A stretch of 63,696 bases of DNA from Martinezella rhizogenes (GTDB taxonomy: Bacteria > Pseudomonadota > Alphaproteobacteria > Rhizobiales > Rhizobiaceae): positions 45,815 through 109,510 of the forward strand of contig NZ_JAPYZZ010000024.1 in assembly GCF_027460065.1 (NCBI RefSeq). The letters run 5' to 3'. The number at the start of each line of letters is the position of its first letter. The first letter of the stretch is position 1. The notes below the pieces were generated by a model, which saw only the letters and a program-made list of their open reading frames with translations, was not told the origin of the DNA and did not search any database. Shown in pieces: positions 44,661 through 54,198 of this stretch. The position numbers and the translations under genes were made by a program.

Positions 44661-46466
44661 ATGACCAATCCAGTTCTTTCGATTTCCAATCTCAACACGG
44701 CCTTCCGCGTCGGTGGCGAGTGGCGCAACGTCGTGCGTGATGTCAGCTTCGATATCGCGCCGAAGGAAACCGTCGCCGTTGTCGGTGAATCCGGTTCGGG
44801 CAAGAGCGTCACGGCGATGTCGATCATGCGGCTTCTGTCGCCCGGCAATTCGCGCGTGAGCGGAAAGATCGAGTTCGAGGGCGAGGATATTCTGTCGATC
44901 CCGCTTGAAGACATGCAGAAAATCCGCGGCAATCGCATCGGCATGATCTTTCAGGAGCCGATGACCTCGCTCAACCCGGTGCTGAAGATCGGTGCGCAGA
45001 TCACCGAGGTCCTGCGCCAGCATCGCGGCATGACGGAAAGCGAAGCTCAGGCGGAAGCCGTGCGGCTTCTGGAAAAGGTCCGCATTCCCTCGGCAAAGTC
45101 GCGCCTTAACGAATATCCGATGAATTTTTCGGGCGGCATGCGTCAGCGTGTCGTTATCGCGATTGCGCTTGCCTGCGATCCCAAGCTGCTGATCGCCGAC
45201 GAACCGACGACAGCGCTTGATGTGACCATCCAGGCGCAGATCCTCGAACTCATCAAGACACTGCAGGAAGAGGAAGGTATGTCCGTTCTCTTCATCACCC
45301 ACGACATGGGCGTTGTTGCGGAAATATCCGACCGGACGGTGGTGATGTATCGCGGCGAGCAGGTTGAGACCGGCACGACGCATGATCTCTTTGCCGGCGC
45401 CAAACATCCCTATACCCGTACGCTGTTGTCGGCAGTACCACAGCTTGGCTCGATGACTGGCAAGGATCGTCCGTTGCGGTTCCCGCAGGTGGACATGGCA
45501 ACCGGGAAAATCCAGCCGGTCAAGCCGACCGAGGATACGGTGAGGCACGATCACCCACCGATCCTCAAGGTCGACAACCTGGTTACGCGCTTTCCGATCC
45601 GGAAGGGCTTCCTGCGCAAGACCGTCGGCTGCATCCACGCGGTCGAAGGCGTATCGCTGGAACTGCGTCAGGGGGAAACCCTGTCGCTGGTCGGCGAATC
45701 CGGTTGCGGTAAATCCACCACCGGCCGCTCGATCATCCGTCTTACCGATGCGGTATCCGGTGAAGTGCAGATTGGCGGCAGGAACGTACTCACGGCCGGC
45801 AAGAGCGATCTCGCCGATATCCGCCGTGAAGCGCAGATGATCTTCCAGGACCCGTTCGAAAGCCTCAATCCGCGCATCCGCGTCGGCCAGGCGATTGCCG
45901 AGCCGATCATCACCCATGGCCTGGCGCCGGCCTCGCAAGCGCGTCAGCGCGTTGGCGATCTTCTGGAACGTGTCGGGCTTTCCGCCTCGATGGCGGATCG
46001 TTTCCCGCATGAGTTTTCCGGCGGCCAGCGTCAACGCGTCTGTATCGCACGCGCCTTGGCACTGGAGCCGAAGCTCCTGATTGCCGACGAGTCGGTGTCG
46101 GCGCTCGATGTTTCGGTGAAGGCACAGGTCATCAATCTGATGCTGGACCTGCAGGAAAAATACGGCCTCGGTTACCTCTTCATCAGCCATGACATGGCGG
46201 TTGTGGAGCGCATCAGCCACCGCGTCGCCGTGATGTATCTCGGAGAGATCGTCGAGATAGGCCCGCGTCAGGCCGTCTTCGAAAATCCGCAGCACGAATA
46301 TACCAAGCGGCTGATGGCGGCGGTCCCGATCGCCGATCCGTCGCGCCGACAGACACGCCGTATTTCCAATGACGAGATCAAGAGCCCCTTCCGCCCTGCA
46401 GATTACGTGCCTCCGAAGCGCATCTACGAAGAAGCCGGCGAAGGTCACTTCGTTCAGATCGCGTAA
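44661..46466 (+). CDS. ABC transporter, double ATP-binding protein
   Basis: 601 residues with two ATPase domains. Domain 1: GESGSGKSV Walker A (Val instead of Thr after Ser), [35 protein letters not shown]. Domain 2: [35 protein letters not shown] (Ser in place of Pro after Glu), FISHDMAVV. Both nucleotide sites seem usable. Starts four bases after the DppC-type gene. It provides energy for import of the operon's substrate. Confidence 0.92.
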   Translation: MTNPVLSISNLNTAFRVGGEWRNVVRDVSFDIAPKETVAVVGESGSGKSVTAMSIMRLLSPGNSRVSGKIEFEGEDILSIPLEDMQKIRGNRIGMIFQEPMTSLNPVLKIGAQITEVLRQHRGMTESEAQAEAVRLLEKVRIPSAKSRLNEYPMNFSGGMRQRVVIAIALACDPKLLIADEPTTALDVTIQAQILELIKTLQEEEGMSVLFITHDMGVVAEISDRTVVMYRGEQVETGTTHDLFAGAKHPYTRTLLSAVPQLGSMTGKDRPLRFPQVDMATGKIQPVKPTEDTVRHDHPPILKVDNLVTRFPIRKGFLRKTVGCIHAVEGVSLELRQGETLSLVGESGCGKSTTGRSIIRLTDAVSGEVQIGGRNVLTAGKSDLADIRREAQMIFQDPFESLNPRIRVGQAIAEPIITHGLAPASQARQRVGDLLERVGLSASMADRFPHEFSGGQRQRVCIARALALEPKLLIADESVSALDVSVKAQVINLMLDLQEKYGLGYLFISHDMAVVERISHRVAVMYLGEIVEIGPRQAVFENPQHEYTKRLMAAVPIADPSRRQTRRISNDEIKSPFRPADYVPPKRIYEEAGEGHFVQIA

Positions 46467-46478
46467 GGAGACCGCGTC

Positions 46479-47366
46479 ATGATCATCACCTTCGGCTCAA
46501 TCAATGTCGACTTCGTTTATGAGGTCGAGGACATGCCGCAACCGGGCCAGACGCTGCTTGCCAAACGTTTCCGCACGGAAGCCGGCGGTAAAGGCGCCAA
46601 CCAGGCGCTTGCTGCGGCCCGGGACGGTGCCGAAGTGGTGATGGTGGGGGCTGTGGGGCAGGATGGTCTGGCCGAAATCGGCTTGCAGAACCTGAAGACG
46701 GCAACGGATATCAGCCGCGTCGCCTCTCTTGGCGAACCGACCGGCAATGCCTCGATCCATATCGACGCCAAGGGTCGGAATATGATTGTGGTGGCAGCTG
46801 GCGCCAACCTTGCGGTTTCTTCGAGTTGCGTGGAAGAGGATCTGTTGCAGCGGGCCAATGTCGTGCTCATGCAAATGGAAAACGATGTGGCCGAAGTGGA
46901 AAAGCTCATCCGCCGCACGCATGCCTCCAAGGCCACCTCGATCCTCAACCTCGCACCGGCATTTCCTTTGTCGGAAGAGGTTCTGTCTTTGTGCGATCTG
47001 ATTGTCGTCAATGAAGATGAAGCCGAGGTTTTGGCGGGTTGGCTCGGTTGCGACGCATCGGCGGAGGCCCTGTCTGTGCGTCTTGGCGCCGGCGTTCTGC
47101 GCACACTCGGCGGTGATGGCGCGGAAGCCTGCGCGTTTGGCGAGCATGTTCGTATCGCGGCCATGTCGGTCGACGTACAGGACACAACGGCAGCGGGCGA
47201 TTGTTTCGTCGGGGTGCTTGCCTCAGGATTGGACTGCGGCTTGCCGCTCAAAGCGGCCATGCAGCGGGCGTCGGTCGCCGCGGCGCTGGCATGCTCACGA
47301 AAAGGTAGTCAGAGCAGTATCCCTGAGCGTCGGGCTACGGATTCCGTCGATAACAGGTGCAACTAG
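46479..47366 (+). CDS. Ribokinase-like PfkB-family sugar kinase
   Basis: 295 residues. ITFGSINVDFVYEVEDMPQPGQT and AGGKGANQALAAARDGA are the ribokinase N-terminal motifs. LVQ/M-x-E-style MQMENDVAEVEKL, VVNEDEAEVL and the catalytic VQDTTAAGDCFVGVL follow, where the usual G-A-G-D is A-A-G-D, keeping the catalytic Asp. It would phosphorylate the ribose released by the two nucleoside hydrolases to ribose 5-phosphate, linking nucleoside uptake to the pentose phosphate pathway. It is the last gene, 12 bp after the ATPase. Functionally it could also cover the broken ribokinase at 3780-4684. Confidence 0.9.
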   Translation: MIITFGSINVDFVYEVEDMPQPGQTLLAKRFRTEAGGKGANQALAAARDGAEVVMVGAVGQDGLAEIGLQNLKTATDISRVASLGEPTGNASIHIDAKGRNMIVVAAGANLAVSSSCVEEDLLQRANVVLMQMENDVAEVEKLIRRTHASKATSILNLAPAFPLSEEVLSLCDLIVVNEDEAEVLAGWLGCDASAEALSVRLGAGVLRTLGGDGAEACAFGEHVRIAAMSVDVQDTTAAGDCFVGVLASGLDCGLPLKAAMQRASVAAALACSRKGSQSSIPERRATDSVDNRCN

Positions 47367-47508
47367 CTTAGCGGCATGAGGTTGCCAGTACTTTCTCATC
47401 TGGTTCGGATCAGCTTTCTCGATCGTATTAAACTCATCCGCCAAACTACATGGTTGATGGTTCGAATCCGTTCAAGACCGATCTCGCCTGTCGCCTGTCG
47501 CCAGGCCG

Positions 47509-48198
47509 TCATGCCACCCTCAGCCCTAACTGCGACACGAGCTCCGCCGCCTGCGCACGCGAAATAATAGCGCCCTTGAACCGTCTCGCGTCGCTCAATT
47601 TGATCCCACCGAGATCGGCTCCTCGAAGGTCGGCGTTTTCGAAACGGCAGTCGACCAGGTTGGCATTGCGAAGCGACGAGTCCTCGAAGACCGCATCACG
47701 GAAGTCGCAGGTGTGAAGATCGGCATCGCTAAGATCGACCTTTCTCAGCACGGCCTTGCGAAACGATGTCTTGGGAAGCTTTGCGAGCGAGAGCATGACC
47801 TCCTCAAGTGCGAGGTTGAGCGTCTTGGCTTCGGTGAAGTCCGCGCCCGTCATCTTGCAGCGCATCAGCCGCGCATGCCCGAGCGATGCCCGTCGGAACA
47901 CTGCGTTGTTGAAGTCCCCACCGTCGATGACAACCTGGCTGAGGTCAGTCCCGACGAAGCTGGCAAAGGCCGCACGGCATGACCGGAACCCTGCTTCCTC
48001 CAGAGCGCATCCATCAAACTCGGCACGGGTCATCCGGCATCGCTCGAACTGCCACCGCCGGAGTTCCAGACGGGAGAGGTCTGCAGCCTCCATGTCGCAG
48101 TTGATGAGCTTCACGCGTTTGCCCGCGTCGGCGAGCGGCTTGATATCCTCGTGCGTGAGGGATCTGTCCTCAATGATATGGTCGAACGGTTCCGTCAT
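47509..48198 (-). CDS. Pentapeptide-repeat protein, Qnr-like
   Basis: About 229 residues. Nearly the whole chain is A(D/N)LxF-type pentapeptides: INCDMEAADLSRLELRRWQFERC, DFNNAVFRRASLGHARLM, MTGADFTEAKTLNL, KVDLSDADLHTCDFRDAVFED and NADLRGADLGGI. It ends in a short helix, ISRAQAAELVSQLGLRVA, as in the C-terminal dimerisation part of Qnr and MfpA proteins, which fold as right-handed quadrilateral beta-helices and protect DNA gyrase from quinolones. The ATG at 48198 overlaps the stop of the outer-membrane efflux gene (ATGA), with AGGAAC upstream, so it is translationally coupled to an RND pump operon. Gyrase protection is an inference from fold, length and context. Confidence 0.85.
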   Translation of the reverse strand: MTEPFDHIIEDRSLTHEDIKPLADAGKRVKLINCDMEAADLSRLELRRWQFERCRMTRAEFDGCALEEAGFRSCRAAFASFVGTDLSQVVIDGGDFNNAVFRRASLGHARLMRCKMTGADFTEAKTLNLALEEVMLSLAKLPKTSFRKAVLRKVDLSDADLHTCDFRDAVFEDSSLRNANLVDCRFENADLRGADLGGIKLSDARRFKGAIISRAQAAELVSQLGLRVA

Positions 48199-49694
48199 GA
48201 TCCCGTTCCTGTCTTGACCTTCACAGGCGTTGTCTTGGTCAGCGAACCCGATGGAGCGCGTTGCCCTGACCATCCTCCTCCAAGCGCCTTGTTGAGCGCG
48301 ATGTAAGCGTTGGTTACGGCAAGCTGGCTTTCGATCAGGGCGCCTTCTGCAGTATAGAGCTGGCGCTGTCCGTCAAGGAGGTCGAGATAGTTCAACGACC
48401 CGGATTCGTACTGGGATCGCGAGGCTGCATCTGCCCGACGGTAGGCGTCGACCGCGGATGCCAGCTTTGCGCTTCTTCTGCGCTGCTGTGACAGGGAGAC
48501 GATAGCGTTCTCCACTTCTTCCATCGCGGTCAGGACGGAAGCCTCGTAGGTTGCGAAGGACTGGTCGCGCCGGGCCTCGGCGACGTTGACCGCGGACTTG
48601 AGCTGGCCGCCACGGAACAGCGGCACGTTCAATGCCGGACCGAACGCCCAACCGATCGTAGAGCTCCTGGCAATGTCGCTGAGGTGAAGCGCTGAGGATG
48701 CGATGTTTCCGGTGAGGCTAACGGAAGGATACCGGGCGGCCTCGGAAGCTCCGATCCTCGCGGTCGACTGCGCAAGCTGGCGTTCCGCCAGGCGCACGTC
48801 CGGACGCGACAGGAGGACGTCGGCCGGAATGCCGACCGCAGGCGTGATCCGTGGCCGTGGGATAGGTTTGGACTTCGAAAGCTCGGCCGACAGGGTGGCG
48901 GGCGGAAGACCGAGCAGAACTCCGAGACGGTTCACTGCGCTGGTGCGGGCGATCTCATACGTCGGAAGGTCGGCTTCCGTTGACGCTGCCAACGCTTCGG
49001 CTCTCGCCACATCCGCCGTGGTGCCTGAGCCACCCTCGAGCTTCGCCCGAGTGAGGGCGGCGGACTGACGTTGGGATCGTGCCGTTCTTGCGCCCAGCGC
49101 AAGTCTCGCCTGAGCGGCGCGGACCTGCGCATAGTTGGAGGCGACATCGCCAACGAGCACCAGCATCGTGTTGCGGAGTTCCTCCTCGGCGGCATCCAGC
49201 CCATACTTCGCTGCCTCCACGCCACGACGCTTGCCGCCGAACAGGTCAATCTCCCAGCCTGCGTCAAAGCCGCTCCGATATTGCGTGAACACGTCATCCG
49301 CCCCGATTGTTGTCGCGACTTCGGCAGTCTTGGTGCGGTTCACGCTGGAGGTACCACCGAGCGTTGGCGCGAGCTTTCCTGTTTCCTCGCCAAGCGTGGC
49401 GCGGGCTTCACGAACGCGGGCCTGCGCGACGGCGACCGAACGGTTCCCCTCTATCGCCCTCGCGATCAGTGAATCCAGTTGTGGATCCTTCATGGTAGAC
49501 CACCAGTAGGCAAGCTCGGCGGGACGGGATGCTGTCTTGCCGTCTGCGGTCGACCATGTTGCAGGGACGTATAGGTTCGGTCGTTCGTAGTCCGGCCCGA
49601 CCATGCAGCCGGCGAGCAATGTCATGAGTGCAACGGTCGGTGTCAGTGTCGCTATGCGGCGAAGAGGGCTGGTCTGGCGAGGTATGGTCGGCAT
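48195..49694 (-). CDS. Outer-membrane efflux lipoprotein (OprM/NodT family)
   Basis: About 499 residues from the ATG at 49694; alternatives at 49715 and a GTG at 49739 give up to 514, but the GTG lies within a stable stem-loop. A lipoprotein signal with lipobox LLAGC is followed by MVGPDYERPNLYVPATW, the usual OprM/NodT start. The two OEP repeats contain ARVREARATLGEETGKLAPT, GWEIDLFGGKRRGVEAA and TAMEEVENAIVSLSQQ. It forms the trimeric TolC-like exit duct for the pump. It lies 108 bp after the RND gene, with the hairpin between them, and overlaps the pentapeptide gene. Confidence 0.92.
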   Translation of the reverse strand: MPTIPRQTSPLRRIATLTPTVALMTLLAGCMVGPDYERPNLYVPATWSTADGKTASRPAELAYWWSTMKDPQLDSLIARAIEGNRSVAVAQARVREARATLGEETGKLAPTLGGTSSVNRTKTAEVATTIGADDVFTQYRSGFDAGWEIDLFGGKRRGVEAAKYGLDAAEEELRNTMLVLVGDVASNYAQVRAAQARLALGARTARSQRQSAALTRAKLEGGSGTTADVARAEALAASTEADLPTYEIARTSAVNRLGVLLGLPPATLSAELSKSKPIPRPRITPAVGIPADVLLSRPDVRLAERQLAQSTARIGASEAARYPSVSLTGNIASSALHLSDIARSSTIGWAFGPALNVPLFRGGQLKSAVNVAEARRDQSFATYEASVLTAMEEVENAIVSLSQQRRRSAKLASAVDAYRRADAASRSQYESGSLNYLDLLDGQRQLYTAEGALIESQLAVTNAYIALNKALGGGWSGQRAPSGSLTKTTPVKVKTGTGS

Positions 49695-49732
49695 TTTGAA
49701 CTTTCTGCGAGGCATGGGCTTGATGAAGAGTT

Positions 49733-49765
49733 GCCCCACCCCGGCAGAGGGTCGTGGGGTGGGGC
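49733..49765 (-). promoter_or_regulatory. Strong intercistronic stem-loop inside the efflux operon
   Basis: GCCCCACCCC (49733-49742) pairs perfectly with GGGGTGGGGC (49756-49765) around a 13-nt loop, in the 108-bp gap between the RND gene and the outer-membrane gene. It has no U-run. It may be a processing or stabilising structure that changes the ratio of the pump to the duct and pentapeptide protein, or a partial terminator. Confidence 0.6.
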
Positions 49766-49801
49766 TCTCGTCCGGGTAGGGCTGCCCGGACGAAGTTGCT
49801 G

Positions 49802-52800
49802 TTATGACTTCATATCATGCACGGGTGAGGCTGCCGTACCCTGACTCTTCGCCATCGGCTGCTTCCTCCGAAACAGTTTCATAACGAAGACGAAGAATGC
49901 CGGGACGAAGAACACCGCAAGGATGGTCGCCGAGATCATGCCGCCGAGTACCGCTGTGCCGATGGCGTTCTGGCTGGCGGCGCTGGCACCCGAGGCGATG
50001 GCCAGCGGCACCACGCCGAGCGTGAACGCCAGCGAGGTCATGATGATTGGACGGAACCGAAGCTTTGCCGCCTCGATCGCCGATTCCAGCAGAGGCTTGC
50101 CCTCGGCATAGTTGTCCTTGGCGAACTCGATGATCAGGATCGCGTTCTTTGCCGACAGGCCGATGATCGCGATCAGGCCCACCTTGAAGTAGATGTCGTT
50201 GGGCATGCCTGCCGCCATGACAGCCAGCACGCAGCCGATGACACCGAGCGGCACCACGAGCATGACCGAGAACGGGATTGACCAGCTTTCGTAAAGGCCT
50301 GCGAGCAGCAGGAACACGAAGAGAAGGCTGATGCCGAACAGGAACGGAGCCTGCGAACCGGACTTGATCTCCTCAAGCGACTGGCCTGTCCATTCGAAGC
50401 CGATGCCTTCGGGCATCTCACCTGCAAGACGCTCCATCTCGGCGATCGCAGCACCCGACGAATTACCGGGGGCAGACTCGCCGGCGATGCGGACGGACGG
50501 ATAGCCGTTGTACCCGACGATCTGGGGCGAACCCTTCTGCCACTGCGCGATTGCAAAGGAGGAAAGGGGAACCATTCCACCGCTCGCATTGCGCACGTTG
50601 AGCTTGAGCAGATCCTCAATCTGAAGACGGCTCTGGTCTTTCGCCTGCACGATTACGCGCTGCATGCGACCCGCATTCGGAAAGTCGTTGATGTAAGACG
50701 ATCCGAGATTGGCGGTGATCGTGTTGTTGATGTCGGAGAAGGTGACCCCAAACGTGTTTGCCTTCTCGCGGTCGATGACCAGTAGAACCTGCGCAGCGTC
50801 CGGCAGACCTTCGACGCGCATGCCTGCGAGGACCGGGCTCTGGCTGGCCTTCGCCATCAGTTCTGCTCCGGCGGCGGACAATGCAGCCTGCCCGATGCCG
50901 TTTCGGTCCTGAAGACGGAAAGCGAAGCCGCCCGTGGAGCCGAAACCTTCGATGGCCGGCGGCGACAACGCGTAGCTGGTCGCATCCTTGAGGCCGAAGA
51001 GAGACATGTTCACCCGATCGGCGATTTCCTGTGCGGAATTGCCTTCGCCACGTTCACTCCAGTCCTTGAGCGTGACGAACATCAGGGCAGCGTTCGCGCC
51101 GCTTCCGGAGAAGCTGAAGCCCTGAATGGCGATGACATCCTTGACAGCAGGTTCGGCTTTGAAAATCTCCTCGATCTGTTTGACCGATGCCGTGGTGCGG
51201 TTGGCGCTGGCTTCCGGCGGCCCCTGAATGTCGACTATCAGATTGCCCTGGTCCTCGGCCGGAACGAATGCGGACGGCAGGTTGATGAACAGGTAGCCAA
51301 GGCCGACAACGAGCGCCAGATAGATGACCATCATCCGGCCGGCGCGACGCGCCATGCCATTGGTCACCTTCGTGTAACCGTTGGTCAGGCCATCGAACTT
51401 GCGGTTGAACCAGCCCGCCAGCCCCTTCTTCTCATGATGCCCCATCGGGATCGGCTTGAGGAAGGTCGCGCAGAGTGCTGGCGTGAGTGACAACGCCAGG
51501 AAGGCCGAGAACAGGATCGAGACGACCATGGTCAGCGAGAACTGCCGGTAGATGATGCCTGTCGAGCCGGGGAAGAAAGCCATCGGAATGAACACGCAGG
51601 CGAGAACGAGCGTGATGCCGAGGATGGCTCCGGTGATCTGGCCCATGGCTTTGCGCGTTGCATCGACCGGAGAAAGACCTTCCTCCGCCATGATGCGTTC
51701 GACATTCTCGACAACGACGATCGCATCATCGACAAGGATGCCGATGGCGAGAACCATGGCGAACATGGTCAGCACGTTGATGGAGAACCCGGTCGCATAC
51801 ATGATCGCGCAGGTGCCGAGCAGCGCAACCGGCACCACGAGGGTCGGAATGACGGTGTATCGGAAGTTCTGCAGGAATACGAACATCACGACGAAGACGA
51901 GCACGACGGCTTCGAGCAGCGTGTGTACCACCTTTTCGATGGACGCGGACACGAATGGGCTGGTGTCATAAGGCGTGGCGTATTCGACCCCCTTGGGGAA
52001 GAACTGCGCAAGTTCGTCGAGCTTCTCCTTGACGGCCGTTGAAGTCGCGACCGCATTGCCTGTCGATGATAGCTGGATGCCGACGGCGGCGCTTGGCTGA
52101 CCGTTGAGGCGGCTGGAGAAGTTGTAATTCTCGGCGCCAAGTTCGATGTGAGCGACATCCTTCAGAAGCACGGCGCTACCGTCGGGATTGGCACGAAGGA
52201 TAATGTTGCCGAACGCCTTGGGATTGGAAAGCTGGCCCTGGACGAGAACGGTTGCGGTGAGATCCTGGTTGACAGGATTCGGCGCAGCACCGATCTGGCC
52301 GGCAGCGACCTGCGCATTCTGGGCGGTGATCGCAGCGTTTACGTCAGCGGCGGTCATATTGAGGCCGACCAGCTTGTCCGGATCAATCCACACGCGCATG
52401 GCACGCTGTGCCGCGAAGAGCTGCGCACGCCCAACACCGTCGAGGCGGCGTATTTCGCCGAGCACGTTGCGGTTCAGATAGTCGCCGAGCGCGACTTCAT
52501 CCATCTTCCCGTCGGTCGACGTCAGCGTGACCATCATGAGAAAGCCGGAGGCGGCCTCCTCGACGGTCACACCCTGTGAAGTTACGGCGGAGGGAAGACG
52601 GGACTCGACGCGCCTGATGGCGTTCTGCACATCGACGGACGCCTGGTCGATATTCGTTCCGGCTTCGAATGTGGCATTGATGCTAACCGAGCCCGAGGTA
52701 TCGGATGTGGATTCGAAATACATCATGCCGGACACGCCGTTGAGTTCCTCCTCGATCAGGCGTGTCACGCCCTGATAGATTTCCTGAGGAGACGCTCCGG

Positions 52801-52948
52801 GGTAAGCCGTCGAGATGGTGAGCTGCGGAGGCGCAACCTTGGGGTATTGCGCGATAGGAAGAAAGGGTAGGGCGATGATACCTGCAATCGAGATGAATAG
52901 CGCGAAGACCCAGGCGAGGATCGGTCTGCTGATGAAGAACTGAGCCAT
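49802..52948 (-). CDS. RND multidrug efflux pump, inner-membrane subunit (AcrB/MexB, HAE1 family)
   Basis: 1,048 residues, matching AcrB (1,049). FFISRPILAWVFALFISIAG is the first membrane helix and IAQYPKVAPPQLTISTAYPG the porter-domain start. Proton-relay residues Asp407 and Asp408 are present in AIGILVDDAIVVVENVERIM, and Lys934 (AcrB Lys940) in GLSAKNAILIIEFAK. Twelve membrane helices and two large periplasmic loops are evident. Drugs are captured in the periplasm or inner leaflet and exported with the MFP and outer-membrane partner. Starts nine bases after the membrane-fusion gene. The gene order tetR-mfp-rnd-omp resembles Agrobacterium AmeR-AmeABC. Confidence 0.95.
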   Translation of the reverse strand: MAQFFISRPILAWVFALFISIAGIIALPFLPIAQYPKVAPPQLTISTAYPGASPQEIYQGVTRLIEEELNGVSGMMYFESTSDTSGSVSINATFEAGTNIDQASVDVQNAIRRVESRLPSAVTSQGVTVEEAASGFLMMVTLTSTDGKMDEVALGDYLNRNVLGEIRRLDGVGRAQLFAAQRAMRVWIDPDKLVGLNMTAADVNAAITAQNAQVAAGQIGAAPNPVNQDLTATVLVQGQLSNPKAFGNIILRANPDGSAVLLKDVAHIELGAENYNFSSRLNGQPSAAVGIQLSSTGNAVATSTAVKEKLDELAQFFPKGVEYATPYDTSPFVSASIEKVVHTLLEAVVLVFVVMFVFLQNFRYTVIPTLVVPVALLGTCAIMYATGFSINVLTMFAMVLAIGILVDDAIVVVENVERIMAEEGLSPVDATRKAMGQITGAILGITLVLACVFIPMAFFPGSTGIIYRQFSLTMVVSILFSAFLALSLTPALCATFLKPIPMGHHEKKGLAGWFNRKFDGLTNGYTKVTNGMARRAGRMMVIYLALVVGLGYLFINLPSAFVPAEDQGNLIVDIQGPPEASANRTTASVKQIEEIFKAEPAVKDVIAIQGFSFSGSGANAALMFVTLKDWSERGEGNSAQEIADRVNMSLFGLKDATSYALSPPAIEGFGSTGGFAFRLQDRNGIGQAALSAAGAELMAKASQSPVLAGMRVEGLPDAAQVLLVIDREKANTFGVTFSDINNTITANLGSSYINDFPNAGRMQRVIVQAKDQSRLQIEDLLKLNVRNASGGMVPLSSFAIAQWQKGSPQIVGYNGYPSVRIAGESAPGNSSGAAIAEMERLAGEMPEGIGFEWTGQSLEEIKSGSQAPFLFGISLLFVFLLLAGLYESWSIPFSVMLVVPLGVIGCVLAVMAAGMPNDIYFKVGLIAIIGLSAKNAILIIEFAKDNYAEGKPLLESAIEAAKLRFRPIIMTSLAFTLGVVPLAIASGASAASQNAIGTAVLGGMISATILAVFFVPAFFVFVMKLFRRKQPMAKSQGTAASPVHDMKS

Positions 52949-52957
52949 TTTACTACC

Positions 52958-54154
52958 TTACCGGCCTGTCGCGGATGGAGCGGTTTCGCCGCCCGACTGC
53001 TGTTTAGTTTCTGCGGTCCAAGGTTCGGGTGCGACCTTGCTGTCCGGCTGCACCTTCTGCACACCATCGACCACGACGGTCTCGCCACCCTTCAGACCGC
53101 TTTCGACAACCCATTCCTGACCGAGCGACTGGCCGAGCACGACCTCTCTGAGCTGGGCGGTGTCTTCGGCTCCAACGACATAGACCTGGGCCTTGCCGTC
53201 TGGCGTGCGCAGGATTGCGCGCTGCGGGATGGTGATCGCGTCCTGCCTGACGGCCTGCTCGACCTTCACGCGGACATACATGCCCGGGAGCAGATCGCCG
53301 CTGGCATTGGGGAACTCGGCACGAAGCGTCACCTGGCCTGTGGTCGCGTCAACATTGGCGCTGGAGAACAGCAGTTTGCCCTTCTCGCCATAGGTGTCGC
53401 CGCCATCGAAGACGAGTTCGACGCTGGCCTCGCCGGGAGCGGGGCTCGCGAGCTTGCCTTCGGTCACAGCACGCCTCAGGGCGAGGAGATCCTGAGCCGA
53501 CTGCGTGAAATCGGCGTAGACCGGATCGATCTGCTGGATCAGCGCGAGGTTGGAGGTGCCGTCGGCGGTCACAAGGGCCCCTTCAGTCACAAGCGCGCCA
53601 CCGATTACGCCTGTGATGGGCGCGCGGACTTCCGTGTATTCGAGATTGATCCTGGCTTCTTCAAGTGTCGCCTGCTGTAAAGCTACATCGGCCTCTGCCT
53701 GGGCCAGATTGACGGCCGCAGTGTCGTACTCAATGCCGCTTGCAACATTGCGTTCGCGCAACGTTTTCTGGCGATCGAGCTGAACCTTCGCATTGTCACG
53801 CGTCGCTTCCGCCCGGCGAAGCGTCGCTTCGGCGCTTGCGACACGGACTTTGAAAAGCCGCGGATCGATGCGGTAGAGCACATCTCCCTGCTTCACCAGC
53901 GCACCCTGCTCGAACACGCGCTCCTGCAGGATGCCGGAGACGCGGGCGCGGACCTCGGAAATCCGGGTGGCGGCAACGCGGCCTGGGAGTTCGCTGACGA
54001 CCGGGATGGGATGGGCTTTCAGTTCGATCACGCCGACGGCGGCCGGGGGCATCTCTCCCATGTCCTGCGCAAGGGATGAAGTCGCCGTGAGAGCGAGAAT
54101 GGAGGTAGCTATAAGGCACGCCTTTAGGCGCGGCAGTTGGCTGCAGCGGTACAT
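52958..54154 (-). CDS. RND efflux membrane-fusion (periplasmic adaptor) protein
   Basis: About 398 residues from the ATG at 54154 (AAGGAAACATC upstream); codons before it have no family similarity. Signal peptide ends near SSLAQ. The lipoyl/barrel-sandwich core is VSELPGRVAATRISEVRARV, SGILQERVFEQGALVKQGDV and TEVRAPITGVIGGALVTEGA, with the coiled-coil hairpin between (ASAEATLRRAEATRDNAKVQ, then QKTLRERNVASGIEYDTAAV). AcrA/MexA family. It links the RND pump to the outer-membrane duct. Second gene of the operon, 44 bp after tetR. Confidence 0.93.
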   Translation of the reverse strand: MYRCSQLPRLKACLIATSILALTATSSLAQDMGEMPPAAVGVIELKAHPIPVVSELPGRVAATRISEVRARVSGILQERVFEQGALVKQGDVLYRIDPRLFKVRVASAEATLRRAEATRDNAKVQLDRQKTLRERNVASGIEYDTAAVNLAQAEADVALQQATLEEARINLEYTEVRAPITGVIGGALVTEGALVTADGTSNLALIQQIDPVYADFTQSAQDLLALRRAVTEGKLASPAPGEASVELVFDGGDTYGEKGKLLFSSANVDATTGQVTLRAEFPNASGDLLPGMYVRVKVEQAVRQDAITIPQRAILRTPDGKAQVYVVGAEDTAQLREVVLGQSLGQEWVVESGLKGGETVVVDGVQKVQPDSKVAPEPWTAETKQQSGGETAPSATGR

Positions 54155-54198
54155 GATGTTTCCTTGGATGTTCAGGTCAGGCCGGGAAGGCCGGGTTG

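Noticed and set aside
47380..47490. Possible tRNA around GGTTCGAATCC
   Set aside because: A T-arm with two G-U wobbles can be drawn, but no matching acceptor stem, anticodon arm or CCA-side pairing is found; kept only as a possible attachment-site relic.
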